DNA of 64,000 bases from JASLZO01 sp965247995. GTDB taxonomy: Bacteria; Chloroflexota; Dehalococcoidia; UBA6926. The position numbers and the translations under genes were made by a program. A model generated the notes under the pieces. That model was not told the DNA's origin and did not search any database. It saw nothing but the letters and a program-made list of their open reading frames with translations. The stretch is taken from positions 620,001 to 684,000 of the forward strand of contig OZ252041.1 in the NCBI GenBank assembly GCA_965247995.1, given 5' to 3'. Positions 24,676-33,271 of this stretch are shown here, piece by piece. Numbering within the stretch: position 1 is the stretch's first letter; every line of letters starts with the position of its first letter.

Positions 24676-24752
24676 TGGAGGCGACGGCGGGATTCGAACC
24701 CACGAGTAGGGGATTTGCAGTCCCCCGCCTTAAACCACTTGGCTACGTCGCC
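24676..24752 (-). tRNA. tRNA-Cys (anticodon GCA)
   Basis: Minus-strand acceptor GGCGACG pairs with CGTCGCC. The anticodon loop CTGCAAA gives GCA. The discriminator is U, as expected for Cys, and CCA is encoded. The T-loop is TTCGAAT. Confidence 0.95.
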
Positions 24753-24797
24753 TCGCTGCTGACCCTATCGGACTGTGCTGACTGGTTGGTTGTCTTC

Positions 24798-24884
24798 TGG
24801 TGCCGAGGAGGAGATTTGAACTCCTACGAGCTTTCGCCCACTGCCCCCTCAAGACAGCGTGTCTACCGATTCCACCACCTCGGC
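24798..24884 (-). tRNA. tRNA-Leu (anticodon GAG)
   Basis: Minus-strand acceptor GCCGAGG pairs with its complement. The anticodon stem CTGTC/GGCAG encloses TTGAGGG (anticodon GAG). A long class II variable arm is present, the discriminator is A and CCA is encoded. It lies 45 nt upstream of tRNA-Cys on the same strand. Confidence 0.95.
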
Positions 24885-24953
24885 GTATGGAAGCCGGAGC
24901 AGTGAACTCCAGCGCCGAACCCCACCACCTTCAGCGGGGCCCCATTATAAACA

Positions 24954-24959
24954 GGCGGT
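24954..24959 (-). promoter_or_regulatory. -10 element for the tRNA-Leu/tRNA-Cys unit
   Basis: A perfect TATAAT on the minus strand lies about 70 nt upstream of the tRNA-Leu 5' end. No clear -35 is visible. Confidence 0.5.
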
Positions 24960-24990
24960 TCTAGCTGGCAAGCCGCTGCGGGATGAGAAT

Positions 24991-25021
24991 CGGGGCTCCC
25001 CGTGTACAGCGGGGAGCCCCG
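24991..25021. terminator. Hairpin terminator after the xanthine dehydrogenase-family gene
   Basis: A perfect 12-bp stem (CGGGGCTCCCCG and complement) with a 7-nt loop lies about 50 nt beyond the minus-strand stop at 25074. The following minus-strand sequence is only mildly T-rich. Confidence 0.75.
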
Positions 25022-25073
25022 TCCAATCGCCTGCAATCACTGAGGCGACGCCACGCAAGAACTTACCGTTCCG

Positions 25074-27344
25074 CTAGGTTCCCTCCTGTGAGAGCGCCCA
25101 GAAAACGCGCTCAGGGTTGAGCGGGATCTCGCGGACCCGCACGCCGGTTGCGCGCTTGAACGCGTTCCCAACCACGGCCAGCGGCGGGATGATCGGTACC
25201 TCGCCAACACCGCGGATCCCGAACTCGTTCTCCGGGGCCGGACCGCCGACGAATACCGCTTCGATCATCGGCAGGTCCAGCGCCGTCGGCATCCGGTAGT
25301 CAAGGAAGTTCGCGTTCCGCAACACCCCCTCGTCGTCCCACTCGTAGTTCTCCCACAGAGCCCAACCGACCCCTTGCGCCACCGCGCCCTGGATCTGGCC
25401 CTGCACCTCGATCGGGTTGATGGCCCGGCCTGGGTCCTGGAAGGCCGTGTACTTCGCGATGCGCACGCTGCCAGTCCCAGGGTCTACCTCGACCTCGCCC
25501 ACCTGGACGCCAGTGCTCGTGACCGGCCGTACGCCCGTCGCCACCCCCGTTCCCACAATGGCCCCGACCCCGGCGCCGGTGTTGCCCCCGGCCAGCTCAC
25601 GCAGCGTCACCGATTGCTCGGTGTTGTCCGTCAGCGTGAACACCCTGTCGTTGTATTCGACGTCCTTGGCATTGGCGCGGAACCGCTGGGCCGCCAGCTC
25701 CTTCAACTGCTGGATCAGGTCTCGCGCGGCATTCGACACCGCTTGACCCGTCACGTACGTAACCCGGCTGCCCCACGAACCGTCCGTGTAGCCCACTGAG
25801 TCCGTGTCGCCCATGTCAATCGAGATGTCCTCGAGATCGACGCCCAACAACTCGGCCGCGATCTGTCCAAGGCTCGTGCGGACGCCGGTCAGATCGACCG
25901 AACCGATCACCACGCTGAACGTGGCGTCCCCGTTCAGCATGATCGACGCGCTGGACGTGCCGCCGCCTTCGCGCCGCATGCCGATCGCAACTCCACGGCC
26001 ACGTCCCTCCGGGACCGGGCTCGACCACGCCGGGTGCTTCTTCACGTCTTCAAGAATCTGGCGGAACCGCGTCACCGGCAGCGCCATCCCATCGCTCATC
26101 GGCGCGCCGTCTTCCGTGACGTTCGCGATGCGGACGTCGATCGGGTCCAACCCCAACTTCTCGGACAGCTCATCGATGGCTGTCTCGATCGCGAACGCGC
26201 CCTCCGGCAGCCCCGGCGCACGGTACGCCTGCGACCGCGGTTTGTTCGTAATGACGTCGTAGCCGTCGGCGTTGAAGTTCGGCAACTTGTACGGCGAAAG
26301 ACCCGCCACGAGAATGTTGTTCACGTAGAGCGCCGACCCCGGCAAGCAACCCGCGTCCAGGTAGAACCGCGCCTCGAATGCCGTAATCTCGCCGTTGCGC
26401 TTCGCGCCCAACTTGATCCAGCAGTACGCGTCCGGTGCAGGGCCCGTTGCCCGGAAGACCTCATCCCGCGTCAGGACCGTCTTCACTGGCCGGCCCGTCT
26501 TCACCGCCAAGAGTGCCGTCGGCAGCTCAGGGACCGTAAAGCCCTTCCCGCCGAAACCGCCGCCAATCTCCAGCGGGACCACCTTGATCTTGTTCTGCGG
26601 CACCTGAAGGATCGACGCGTTCTGCATCTTCGTGCTGAAGTGCGACTGCGTCGTTGTGTAGATCGTCATCTGGCCGGACGCGTCGACCTCGACGCTGCAG
26701 GCCTGCGGCTCGATGTACCCCTGGTGGACCATGCCCACCCGGTACTCCTGCTCCAGCGTTACATCCGCCTCTGCGTAGCCCTTCTCAAGGTCGCCGCGCG
26801 CCAGGTTCATGTGCACGGAAAGATTCGTCGGCTCGTCGCCCCGGCCGCCGACACTGCGCGTGCGAAGCTCCGGGTGGATGATCGGCGCACCGGGCTTGAT
26901 CGCGTCCTCGATCCCCACCACCGGCGGAAGCGGCTCGTACTCGATGTCGATCAGATCGAGCGCTTCCTCAGCGACGTGCGGGTCCGTAGCCGCCACTGCG
27001 ACGATCGGGTGGCCGTGGAACAGCACCCGGTTTTCTGCGAGAAGAAATTGCCGCAGGTATCGGGCATCGAGGGTGACTTCGCCGCCAACCTCACCACCGG
27101 AAGTTTCCAACGGCGGCAGGTCGCTGTAGGTGACAACACCCTTAACCCCCGGATACGCCTCGGCGCGGGAGGTGTCCAGCTTGGTAATCCGTGCGTGCGC
27201 GTACGGGCTCCGCAGGATCTTGCAATGAAGCGACCCGGGGAGCGTCAGGTCTGGCGCGTACACCGCCTTGCCCCGCACACGCTCCTCCGCGTCCACGCGC
27301 GGAACAGGTTGTCCGACCACGCGATACTCGGTTGTCGTTGCCAC
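25074..27344 (-). CDS. Xanthine dehydrogenase-family molybdopterin-binding subunit
   Basis: This 756-residue protein matches the large subunit of molybdenum hydroxylases. The N-terminal a/b-hammerhead domain has GQPVPRVDAEERVRGKAVYAPDL. The cofactor domain shows GGGFGGKGFTVPE, RAPGLPEGAFAIE, and near the end GIRGVGEVPIIPPLAVVGNA with the catalytic Glu in GVGE. It hydroxylates aromatic heterocycles, aldehydes, CO or related substrates via a Mo-pterin site. The FAD and 2Fe-2S subunits that normally complete the enzyme are not adjacent in the window. A long antisense frame from 26034 is an artefact of composition. Confidence 0.93.
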   Translation of the reverse strand: MATTTEYRVVGQPVPRVDAEERVRGKAVYAPDLTLPGSLHCKILRSPYAHARITKLDTSRAEAYPGVKGVVTYSDLPPLETSGGEVGGEVTLDARYLRQFLLAENRVLFHGHPIVAVAATDPHVAEEALDLIDIEYEPLPPVVGIEDAIKPGAPIIHPELRTRSVGGRGDEPTNLSVHMNLARGDLEKGYAEADVTLEQEYRVGMVHQGYIEPQACSVEVDASGQMTIYTTTQSHFSTKMQNASILQVPQNKIKVVPLEIGGGFGGKGFTVPELPTALLAVKTGRPVKTVLTRDEVFRATGPAPDAYCWIKLGAKRNGEITAFEARFYLDAGCLPGSALYVNNILVAGLSPYKLPNFNADGYDVITNKPRSQAYRAPGLPEGAFAIETAIDELSEKLGLDPIDVRIANVTEDGAPMSDGMALPVTRFRQILEDVKKHPAWSSPVPEGRGRGVAIGMRREGGGTSSASIMLNGDATFSVVIGSVDLTGVRTSLGQIAAELLGVDLEDISIDMGDTDSVGYTDGSWGSRVTYVTGQAVSNAARDLIQQLKELAAQRFRANAKDVEYNDRVFTLTDNTEQSVTLRELAGGNTGAGVGAIVGTGVATGVRPVTSTGVQVGEVEVDPGTGSVRIAKYTAFQDPGRAINPIEVQGQIQGAVAQGVGWALWENYEWDDEGVLRNANFLDYRMPTALDLPMIEAVFVGGPAPENEFGIRGVGEVPIIPPLAVVGNAFKRATGVRVREIPLNPERVFWALSQEGT

Positions 27345-27588
27345 TCGTAGCCTCCTTGTGCCATGCCCTCGTATCTACCCCGTGCCGTGGACGCGATGCC
27401 TGTTGCACCCGCGTCCACGCGGTACCGCGCTCTAGGCCACGGCGCGCCGTACCAAGTCCAGATGATACCGCTTTGACGCTTCCCGTGAGCAACCCGCTAC
27501 GCAACCTCTGGATCCGCGTGCGGTCAACCCAAGACGACCCGAGTCCCCAATTCAGGAATCGGCGGTCCGTAGCACCAGGGCCCGCGGA

Positions 27589-28635
27589 TCACTCCCCGGC
27601 AGCGTCCTCGGAATCGTCCCCCGCGTCCCGTTCCATCCCGGGGTGCGCCCGCGCGTACACGCTCGCCATCTGCGCCTGCGTCACGTGCGTGTAGATCTCC
27701 GTCGTTTGCACGGACGCATGCCCCAGCATCTCCTGGACCGCCCGCAGGTCAGCCCCGCCGTCCAGCAGGTGCGTCGCGAACGAGTGCCGGAGCGTGTGCG
27801 GGTGCACCGTCGGTGGCAGATCGGCCACCTTCGCCCACTTCTTCAGAAGCAGCTCGATCCCCCGAGTCGTGAGTCGGGCTCCCCGGGCGTTGAGAAACAT
27901 CGCCTCCGCTCCTGTGCGGCTCCGCGCGTTGGCCAGCAGTCGGGGCCGTGCCTCCCGCAAATAGACCTCCAACGCGTCCCGACACGGCTCGCCGAACACG
28001 ACCTCCCGCTGCTTCGAGCGCTTCCCCCACACGCGAGCGATGCGCCGCGTCAGGTCCACACCGTCGAGATCGAGCGACGCCAATTCGGCAACGCGAAGTC
28101 CCGATCCGTACGTCAACTCCAGCAGCGCCGCGTCTCTGAGCGCCAGAGCCGCCGATTGCTCCGCCTGCGCCGGGGTCTTTGGTCCTTCCCGAGCCGCTGG
28201 TCGTGGTTGGCTTGGCCCCTCGATCAGCCGCTCGGCGTCCCGCTGCGTGAGGAAATCAGGCAGCCGTCGGCCAAGCTTCGGCGACGGCACGCGCGTCACG
28301 ACTTCCGGCCGGTCAATCACGCCTTCGCGCGCCAGGAACCGCCAGAAACTGCGAACGGCGGAGAGCCTCCGCGCGATCGCCGTCTTCGCCGCGCGTGACT
28401 GCACCAGCACATACACCCACTCGTGGACGTCGTCGCGGCCCACCCGGTCCAGCGCTTCCACGTCGCGCCCAGCGACGAACGACAGGAACGCGTCTACGTC
28501 TCCACGGTAGTTCCGCACCGTGTATGGGGAAGCGGCGCGCTCGTTCTCCAGATACCGCAGGAACCGGTCGCGCTCGCGTGCCCAGCGGTGGCCGCTTACG
28601 TCGGTGCTAGTACCGTCGCTACTGGTGCCCGCCAA
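27589..28635 (-). CDS. xerC: Tyrosine recombinase (XerC/XerD type)
   Basis: This 348-residue protein has an N-terminal SAM-like core-binding domain (RFLRYLENERAASPYTVRNYRGDV) and a catalytic domain. Arg lies in LTYGSGLRVAELASL, the HxxR set in HTLRHSFATHLLDGG, His in LGHASVQTTEIYTHV, and the Tyr nucleophile in the same segment. XerC-type proteins resolve chromosome dimers at dif. It is longer than the usual ~300 residues because of an Ala/Pro/Glu-rich insert near residue 165 and a polar acidic tail. The order dprA-topA-xerC is a conserved bacterial block, which supports a housekeeping Xer rather than a phage integrase. No dif site was identified. Confidence 0.88.
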   Translation of the reverse strand: MAGTSSDGTSTDVSGHRWARERDRFLRYLENERAASPYTVRNYRGDVDAFLSFVAGRDVEALDRVGRDDVHEWVYVLVQSRAAKTAIARRLSAVRSFWRFLAREGVIDRPEVVTRVPSPKLGRRLPDFLTQRDAERLIEGPSQPRPAAREGPKTPAQAEQSAALALRDAALLELTYGSGLRVAELASLDLDGVDLTRRIARVWGKRSKQREVVFGEPCRDALEVYLREARPRLLANARSRTGAEAMFLNARGARLTTRGIELLLKKWAKVADLPPTVHPHTLRHSFATHLLDGGADLRAVQEMLGHASVQTTEIYTHVTQAQMASVYARAHPGMERDAGDDSEDAAGE

Positions 28636-28652
28636 AGGTCACGCTCGGGGTT

Positions 28653-30953
28653 TTAGACTTCCGCCAACGCTGGTTCGCCCACCTGTTCGCGCTCCAACTC
28701 CGCCAGCGTGTCCTGCCAACCGCACTCCTTCGCGTCCAGGCACTTGGCGTTCTCACGCCCCTGCACCACCGTCAACCCGCCACATTGGGGGCACGCGTGT
28801 GGCAGCGGCTTGTCGTTCACCAAGAACGAGCACGTGGGGTAGTTCGAGCACCCATAGAACGGCCGGCCCGACTTCGACGACCGGCGTTGCACCATATCTC
28901 CGCCACACTCCGGGCACTGGGCATCTACCTTCTCCTGGATCCGCTTCGTGCCCTTACACTCGGGGAAGTTCGAGCACGAAAGGAACGGGCCAAACCGGCC
29001 CCGTTTGATCACCATCGGCTTCTCGCACTCGGGGCACAGCTCGTCAGAGTCCTCGTCAATGTTCCGGACCCTCGGGGCCTCGACCTTCGCCACCTGCAGA
29101 CGCTCGTCAAATGGCTGGTAGAAGTCCCGCAGCAACGGCACCCACTCCCGCTCCCCCCGCGCAACCTCGTCCAGTTCGCCCTCCATCTCGGACGTGAAGG
29201 CCAGGTCCACGACTTGAGGGAAGAACCCCATCAAGAGATCGGTAACCGCCGACCCCAGCTTCAATGGCTTCAACCGGTCCCCGTCCTTGTCCACATATCC
29301 GCGGTCCTGGATCGTCGCGATGATCGGCGCGTACGTGCTCGGCCGCCCGATTCCCCGTTCCTCCATCGCCCGGATCAGCGTCGCTTCCGTATAGCGCGGC
29401 GGCGGCTGCGTGAAGTGCTGGGCCGGTGTGATCTCGCGCAAGTTCAGGTCCTGTCCCGTCGTCAGACTCGGGAGCAGGCGCCCCTCGTCGGAGTCCTCTT
29501 CGGGTTCGTCCAAACCCTCCCGGTACACCGCAAGGAACCCCGCAAACATCATGATCGAACCCGTCGCGCGCAGCAAGTACATCCGCCCACTCGGAGTTCG
29601 GTTCGCCTCAATGTCGACCGACGTCTGGTCGAACCGCGCGTCCGCCATCTGCGACGCAATCGCCCGTTGCCAAATCAGTTGATACAAGTTGAATTGTTCC
29701 CGGTTCAGCGAGTCGCGCACCGATTCCGGGCTACGTGCGAATGAGGTCGGCCGGATCGCTTCGTGCGCCTCCTGTGCCCCCTGCACGGTTGTTTGGTAGG
29801 CCCGGGCAGACGCCGGGACCGATTCGACGCCGAACCGCGACTCGATCACCTGCCGCGCCTCTTGCACGGCTTCCCGCGCCATCGCGGTCGAGTCGGTCCG
29901 CATGTAGGTGATCAGGCCGACAGGGTCGCCGCCGGCCACCGGCAGACCTTCATAGAGCTGCTGTGCCACGGTCATCGTCCGCCGCGCGGTGAAGCGCAGC
30001 TTCCGTGACGCCTCCTGTTGCATTGTCGACGTCCGGAACGGCGCTGCCGGCCTCCGTCGCGTCTCGCGTTTCCTGACGTCCGACACCCGATACGCCGCGG
30101 GCTGCAGATCGGCGACCAAGCCGTCCGCCATCGCTTGATCGGGGATCTCGATCTTCCCCCGCTCTCCGGTCAGGTTCTGGAGCTCGGCCGGGAACGGCGT
30201 CGCGTCGATCCCACGGCTCTCCAAGTCCGCCCCGATCGTCCAGTACTCGCGTGAAGTGAACGCGTCCCGTTCCCGCTCTCGGTCCACCACGATTCGCACA
30301 GCCGCCGACTGCACACGCCCTGCCGACAGCCCGCGACGCACCTTCTGCCACAGCAACGGGCTCAGCTGGTACCCCACCAGCCGGTCCAACACGCGGCGTG
30401 CCTGTTGCGCGTCGACCAGGTTTTCATCGATATCCCGTGGGTCCTCGAACGCGTGACGGATCGCGTCCGCCGTGATCTCGTGGAACACCACCCGCCGGGC
30501 CTTCTCCGGGCTTATCCCCGCCGCCGCCATCAGGTGCCAGGAAATCGCCTCGCCCTCCCGGTCCGGGTCGGTGGCCAGCCACACCGCGTCCGCCTTCTTG
30601 CTTGCGTCCCGGAGGTCCTTCAAGACCTTGGACTTGTCCTTCCGGTTTTCGTAGATCGGCGCGAAGTCGTGTTCGATGTCCACGCCCAACTGGCCATCGG
30701 GCAGATCGCGCACATGGCCCAGCGACGCCATCACGTTGTATTCGCTCCCCAGGATGCGCCCCAACGTCCGCGCCTTCGCCGGCGACTCAACCACCACGAC
30801 GTTCCGCGCGTTCGGGTTCGTGCCGCCCGCGTTTCTCGGCTGCGACCGTCCCGAAGCCGAGCCCCGGGTCGAACCACCAGTTGCCGCCTTCCTGGTCGTG
30901 CGCCGCCCTGTCGTGCCCGTTCGCTTCTCACTCTTCCCGCGCTTCGTCGTCAC
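28653..30953 (-). CDS. topA: DNA topoisomerase I (type IA)
   Basis: This 766-residue protein starts at GTG 30953, with AAGGAG just upstream. The toprim motif is NVVVVESPAKARTLGRILG with LATDPDREGEAISWHL, and the catalytic Tyr is in LITYMRTDSTAM. The C-terminus has three tetracysteine zinc fingers beginning CPECEKPMVI, CPECGGDMVQ and CPQCGGLTVV. The first ~45 residues are Lys/Arg/Thr/Ser-rich and probably disordered, which is unusual for TopA. The enzyme relaxes negative supercoils behind polymerases. It is flanked by dprA and xerC on the same strand. Confidence 0.96.
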   Translation of the reverse strand: MTTKRGKSEKRTGTTGRRTTRKAATGGSTRGSASGRSQPRNAGGTNPNARNVVVVESPAKARTLGRILGSEYNVMASLGHVRDLPDGQLGVDIEHDFAPIYENRKDKSKVLKDLRDASKKADAVWLATDPDREGEAISWHLMAAAGISPEKARRVVFHEITADAIRHAFEDPRDIDENLVDAQQARRVLDRLVGYQLSPLLWQKVRRGLSAGRVQSAAVRIVVDRERERDAFTSREYWTIGADLESRGIDATPFPAELQNLTGERGKIEIPDQAMADGLVADLQPAAYRVSDVRKRETRRRPAAPFRTSTMQQEASRKLRFTARRTMTVAQQLYEGLPVAGGDPVGLITYMRTDSTAMAREAVQEARQVIESRFGVESVPASARAYQTTVQGAQEAHEAIRPTSFARSPESVRDSLNREQFNLYQLIWQRAIASQMADARFDQTSVDIEANRTPSGRMYLLRATGSIMMFAGFLAVYREGLDEPEEDSDEGRLLPSLTTGQDLNLREITPAQHFTQPPPRYTEATLIRAMEERGIGRPSTYAPIIATIQDRGYVDKDGDRLKPLKLGSAVTDLLMGFFPQVVDLAFTSEMEGELDEVARGEREWVPLLRDFYQPFDERLQVAKVEAPRVRNIDEDSDELCPECEKPMVIKRGRFGPFLSCSNFPECKGTKRIQEKVDAQCPECGGDMVQRRSSKSGRPFYGCSNYPTCSFLVNDKPLPHACPQCGGLTVVQGRENAKCLDAKECGWQDTLAELEREQVGEPALAEV

Positions 30954-31311
30954 TCGTTGATGCTCCTTCGCTCTATTGACACGGACCCGGCATCCGACCT
31001 GGGTCCGCCTCCCGCGCTCGTGTGCTCACTCCGCAGATTCCAGCCGCATCGTCGGCACGCCGTACCCGCTGCCCGCATGCCCTGCGCATCGATCGGGCGT
31101 CGCGCTACCACCGAAAACCCGCCGCCTGCTCCGTTCCTGCGCTCGTCGGCAGGACCGACTTCCGTCGCGGCGCTCGAGGTGGGCCGGGCGCGAACCGCCC
31201 CAATGACTACTTGAAACGCCACCAGCGGTCAAGTGCCGGACCCACCGCACCAGGGCCGCGAGCATCCTAATGCACCGCCATCGCAGCGGTTCAATAAGCT
31301 CCCTTTCGGAC
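30954..31311. other. Intergenic region between dprA and topA
   Basis: This 358-nt stretch holds one imperfect hairpin near 30985-31010 (GGACCC... GGGTCC) that may end dprA. A minus-strand frame 30950-31222 overlaps the topA start by GTGA but has no recognised content. I see nothing else. Confidence 0.45.
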
Positions 31312-32430
31312 CTATTCGTCCGATTGATACGCCGGCTTCGCTTCGCGCGTCAGCACGTAGTGCATCCCACCTACTTGGTGCACCAGGTCCTGGACCTCCA
31401 ACATCGCCAGCGTGCTGGACACCTCCGGCATGGAGAGGCCAGATTGTCGATAGATCTCGTCGATGTGTTGCGGGGCTTGGCTCACCAGGCGCAACACAAT
31501 GTTCTGGCCCTGGTCCGCGCCCGCTGGCGGCTCCGGCAACGCCAACTGCGCCGTCGCGCGGCTCAGGTTGAACTCCTCCAAAATGTCGTCGACCTCCAGT
31601 ACCGGCTTCGCCTCGCCGCGCTGGATGAGATGGTTGGGCCCGTTGCTCGTGCGAGCCAGGATGCTCCCCGGTACCGCGAACACCTCTCGGTTCTGCTCCA
31701 ACGCCTGTCGCGCCGTAATGAGCGCCCCGCTCTTCTGGTCCCCTTCCACAACCAGCGTGCCCAGACTGATCCCGCTCATGATGCGGTTCCGCCGCGGGAA
31801 GAACTCCGCCCGCGGACGGGTCCCAATCGGGTAATCGCTGATCAGCGCGCCGTTCTCGACGATGTCCCGCGCCAGCGGCACGTTTTCCGCCGGGTACACC
31901 ATGTCCAGCCCACACGCCAGCACCGCGACCGTCCGTCCCCCCGCGCGTATGGCGGTGTGGTGCGCGACCGCGTCGATCCCCTTCGCAAGGCCGCTGACCG
32001 TCGTCACGTCGCTCTTCGCCAACTCCCACACCAGGTCCTGCGTCACCTCGCGCCCGTACGCCGTCGCCCGCCGCGTCCCTACCACCGCGAGCGAGAGGTC
32101 ATCCTCCTCCGCCAACGCCCCCTTCACGTACAGCACCGGCGGCAGGTCGTAGATCTCCTTCAACCGTTCCGGATAGCCGAGGTCATGCCACGTGTACGCC
32201 TTCACCCGGTGCCGGACCAGACGGTCGACCTCCTCGCTCGGGTTCGTCGACCCCTGGGTCGTCACGATTGCCTGCACCGTCCGGTCGTCCAGGCCTGCTG
32301 CATGGAACTCCGCCTCGCTCGCCCGCCACGCGTCCTCCAACGAGCCGAAGTGCGCCTCAAGCGCCCCAAAGCGCGCGCGCCCCATCCCACTCGCTTTGTG
32401 GAATGCCACCCAGTACGGAAGGTCGCTCAT
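31312..32430 (-). CDS. dprA: DNA processing protein DprA
   Basis: This 372-residue protein has the DprA Rossmann-like core: VVGTRRATAYGREV, TVSGLAKGIDAVAH, TVAVLACGLDMVYP, PRAEFFPRRNRIMSGIS, TLVVEGDQKSGALITA. A C-terminal winged-helix-like domain (about residues 300-360, IDEIYRQSGLSMPEVSSTLAML) follows. It loads RecA on incoming single-stranded DNA in natural transformation and recombination. It heads the dprA-topA-xerC block. Confidence 0.95.
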   Translation of the reverse strand: MSDLPYWVAFHKASGMGRARFGALEAHFGSLEDAWRASEAEFHAAGLDDRTVQAIVTTQGSTNPSEEVDRLVRHRVKAYTWHDLGYPERLKEIYDLPPVLYVKGALAEEDDLSLAVVGTRRATAYGREVTQDLVWELAKSDVTTVSGLAKGIDAVAHHTAIRAGGRTVAVLACGLDMVYPAENVPLARDIVENGALISDYPIGTRPRAEFFPRRNRIMSGISLGTLVVEGDQKSGALITARQALEQNREVFAVPGSILARTSNGPNHLIQRGEAKPVLEVDDILEEFNLSRATAQLALPEPPAGADQGQNIVLRLVSQAPQHIDEIYRQSGLSMPEVSSTLAMLEVQDLVHQVGGMHYVLTREAKPAYQSDE

Positions 32431-32566
32431 TTCGGCGTCAACCTAAACGGTCGACCTGGGAGGGTCAACCGACTACGGCACCCCACCCCGGCCCATCCAG
32501 AGGCTCCGACACCACCCTGCGTTACAATCTGCGTTCCGAACATTCGTGCGGAAACAATACCCCACC

Positions 32567-33271
32567 ATGCCATTCCAACGCGCCAACGAGACCGAACAGA
32601 CCTACCGCCTCAAATGGGCCGCGTGGGAGTGGCTCTACAACACGACAGGGTGTCGCGCCATCGGATTCGAGGTCTCGCTCGAAGGGCCGGGCGGCCGCAT
32701 CGCCGACGTCGCCGGAGTCGACAAGGACCGCCAACTCTACGTCGTGGAAGTCAAAGCCTCCCGCTCCGACTTCCGAAGAGACGACCACGACGCAGACGAC
32801 AGCGACCGCCTCGTCCAGCGTGAACGGACCCTCCAGCGTCTCGCCGATGTCGCCCGCGAAATCGCCGAACGCGCTCCGGACGACCACCAGGCCACCTTGG
32901 ACGTGGCCCTCCTCGAGCGCCGGATCGAACGCCACGCGGACCACGCGGCGGCGTTCAGCACCAAATTCCGTGACCCCAAGTACACGCGGATCGCCGATTT
33001 CAACTACATCATGGCCCCGAAGGCGCTGATCCGCCGCTCCGAGCTCCCGCGCATGTGGGGCCTGCTTGACCCGGAGCCCCGCGTCGTCGTTGATGCCCCA
33101 AGGGCCCGGTCCAGCCGGACACCATCTGCACTGTCCGGCGTCCTGCGCTCTATCGCCCGGTCCAACACCCGAGACATGATGCGCGCCCACGGCGTTCAAT
33201 GGCGCGACACGCGCGCCGCGTTCCCACGGCCCGAACGCGAAGACGAAAACCCCGTCCCGGATGCGGGCTAG
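32567..33271 (+). CDS. PD-(D/E)XK nuclease-like protein (MmcB-type, tentative)
   Basis: This 234-residue protein has the likely nuclease core GRIADVAGVDKDRQLYVVEVKASRSDFRRD, which gives Asp followed by Glu-x-Lys (EVK) in the restriction-endonuclease-like order. The rest is helical and basic. It resembles the MmcB family of DNA-repair proteins but the match is from memory of motifs only. A GTG at 32546 is an alternative start; TACAAT at 32523-32528 lies 17 nt before it. The end overlaps the convergent antiporter gene, sharing CTAG for both stop codons. Confidence 0.55.
   Translation: MPFQRANETEQTYRLKWAAWEWLYNTTGCRAIGFEVSLEGPGGRIADVAGVDKDRQLYVVEVKASRSDFRRDDHDADDSDRLVQRERTLQRLADVAREIAERAPDDHQATLDVALLERRIERHADHAAAFSTKFRDPKYTRIADFNYIMAPKALIRRSELPRMWGLLDPEPRVVVDAPRARSSRTPSALSGVLRSIARSNTRDMMRAHGVQWRDTRAAFPRPEREDENPVPDAG

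Noticed and set aside
26034..27350. 438-codon plus-strand ORF
   Set aside because: It is antisense to the molybdopterin-binding subunit, with Arg/His-rich composition.
30950..31222. 90-codon minus-strand ORF overlapping the topA start
   Set aside because: GTGA overlap looks like coupling, but the protein is Arg/Ser/Gly low complexity with no family.
31270..32823. 517-codon plus-strand ORF
   Set aside because: It is antisense to dprA, Arg-rich and without domains.
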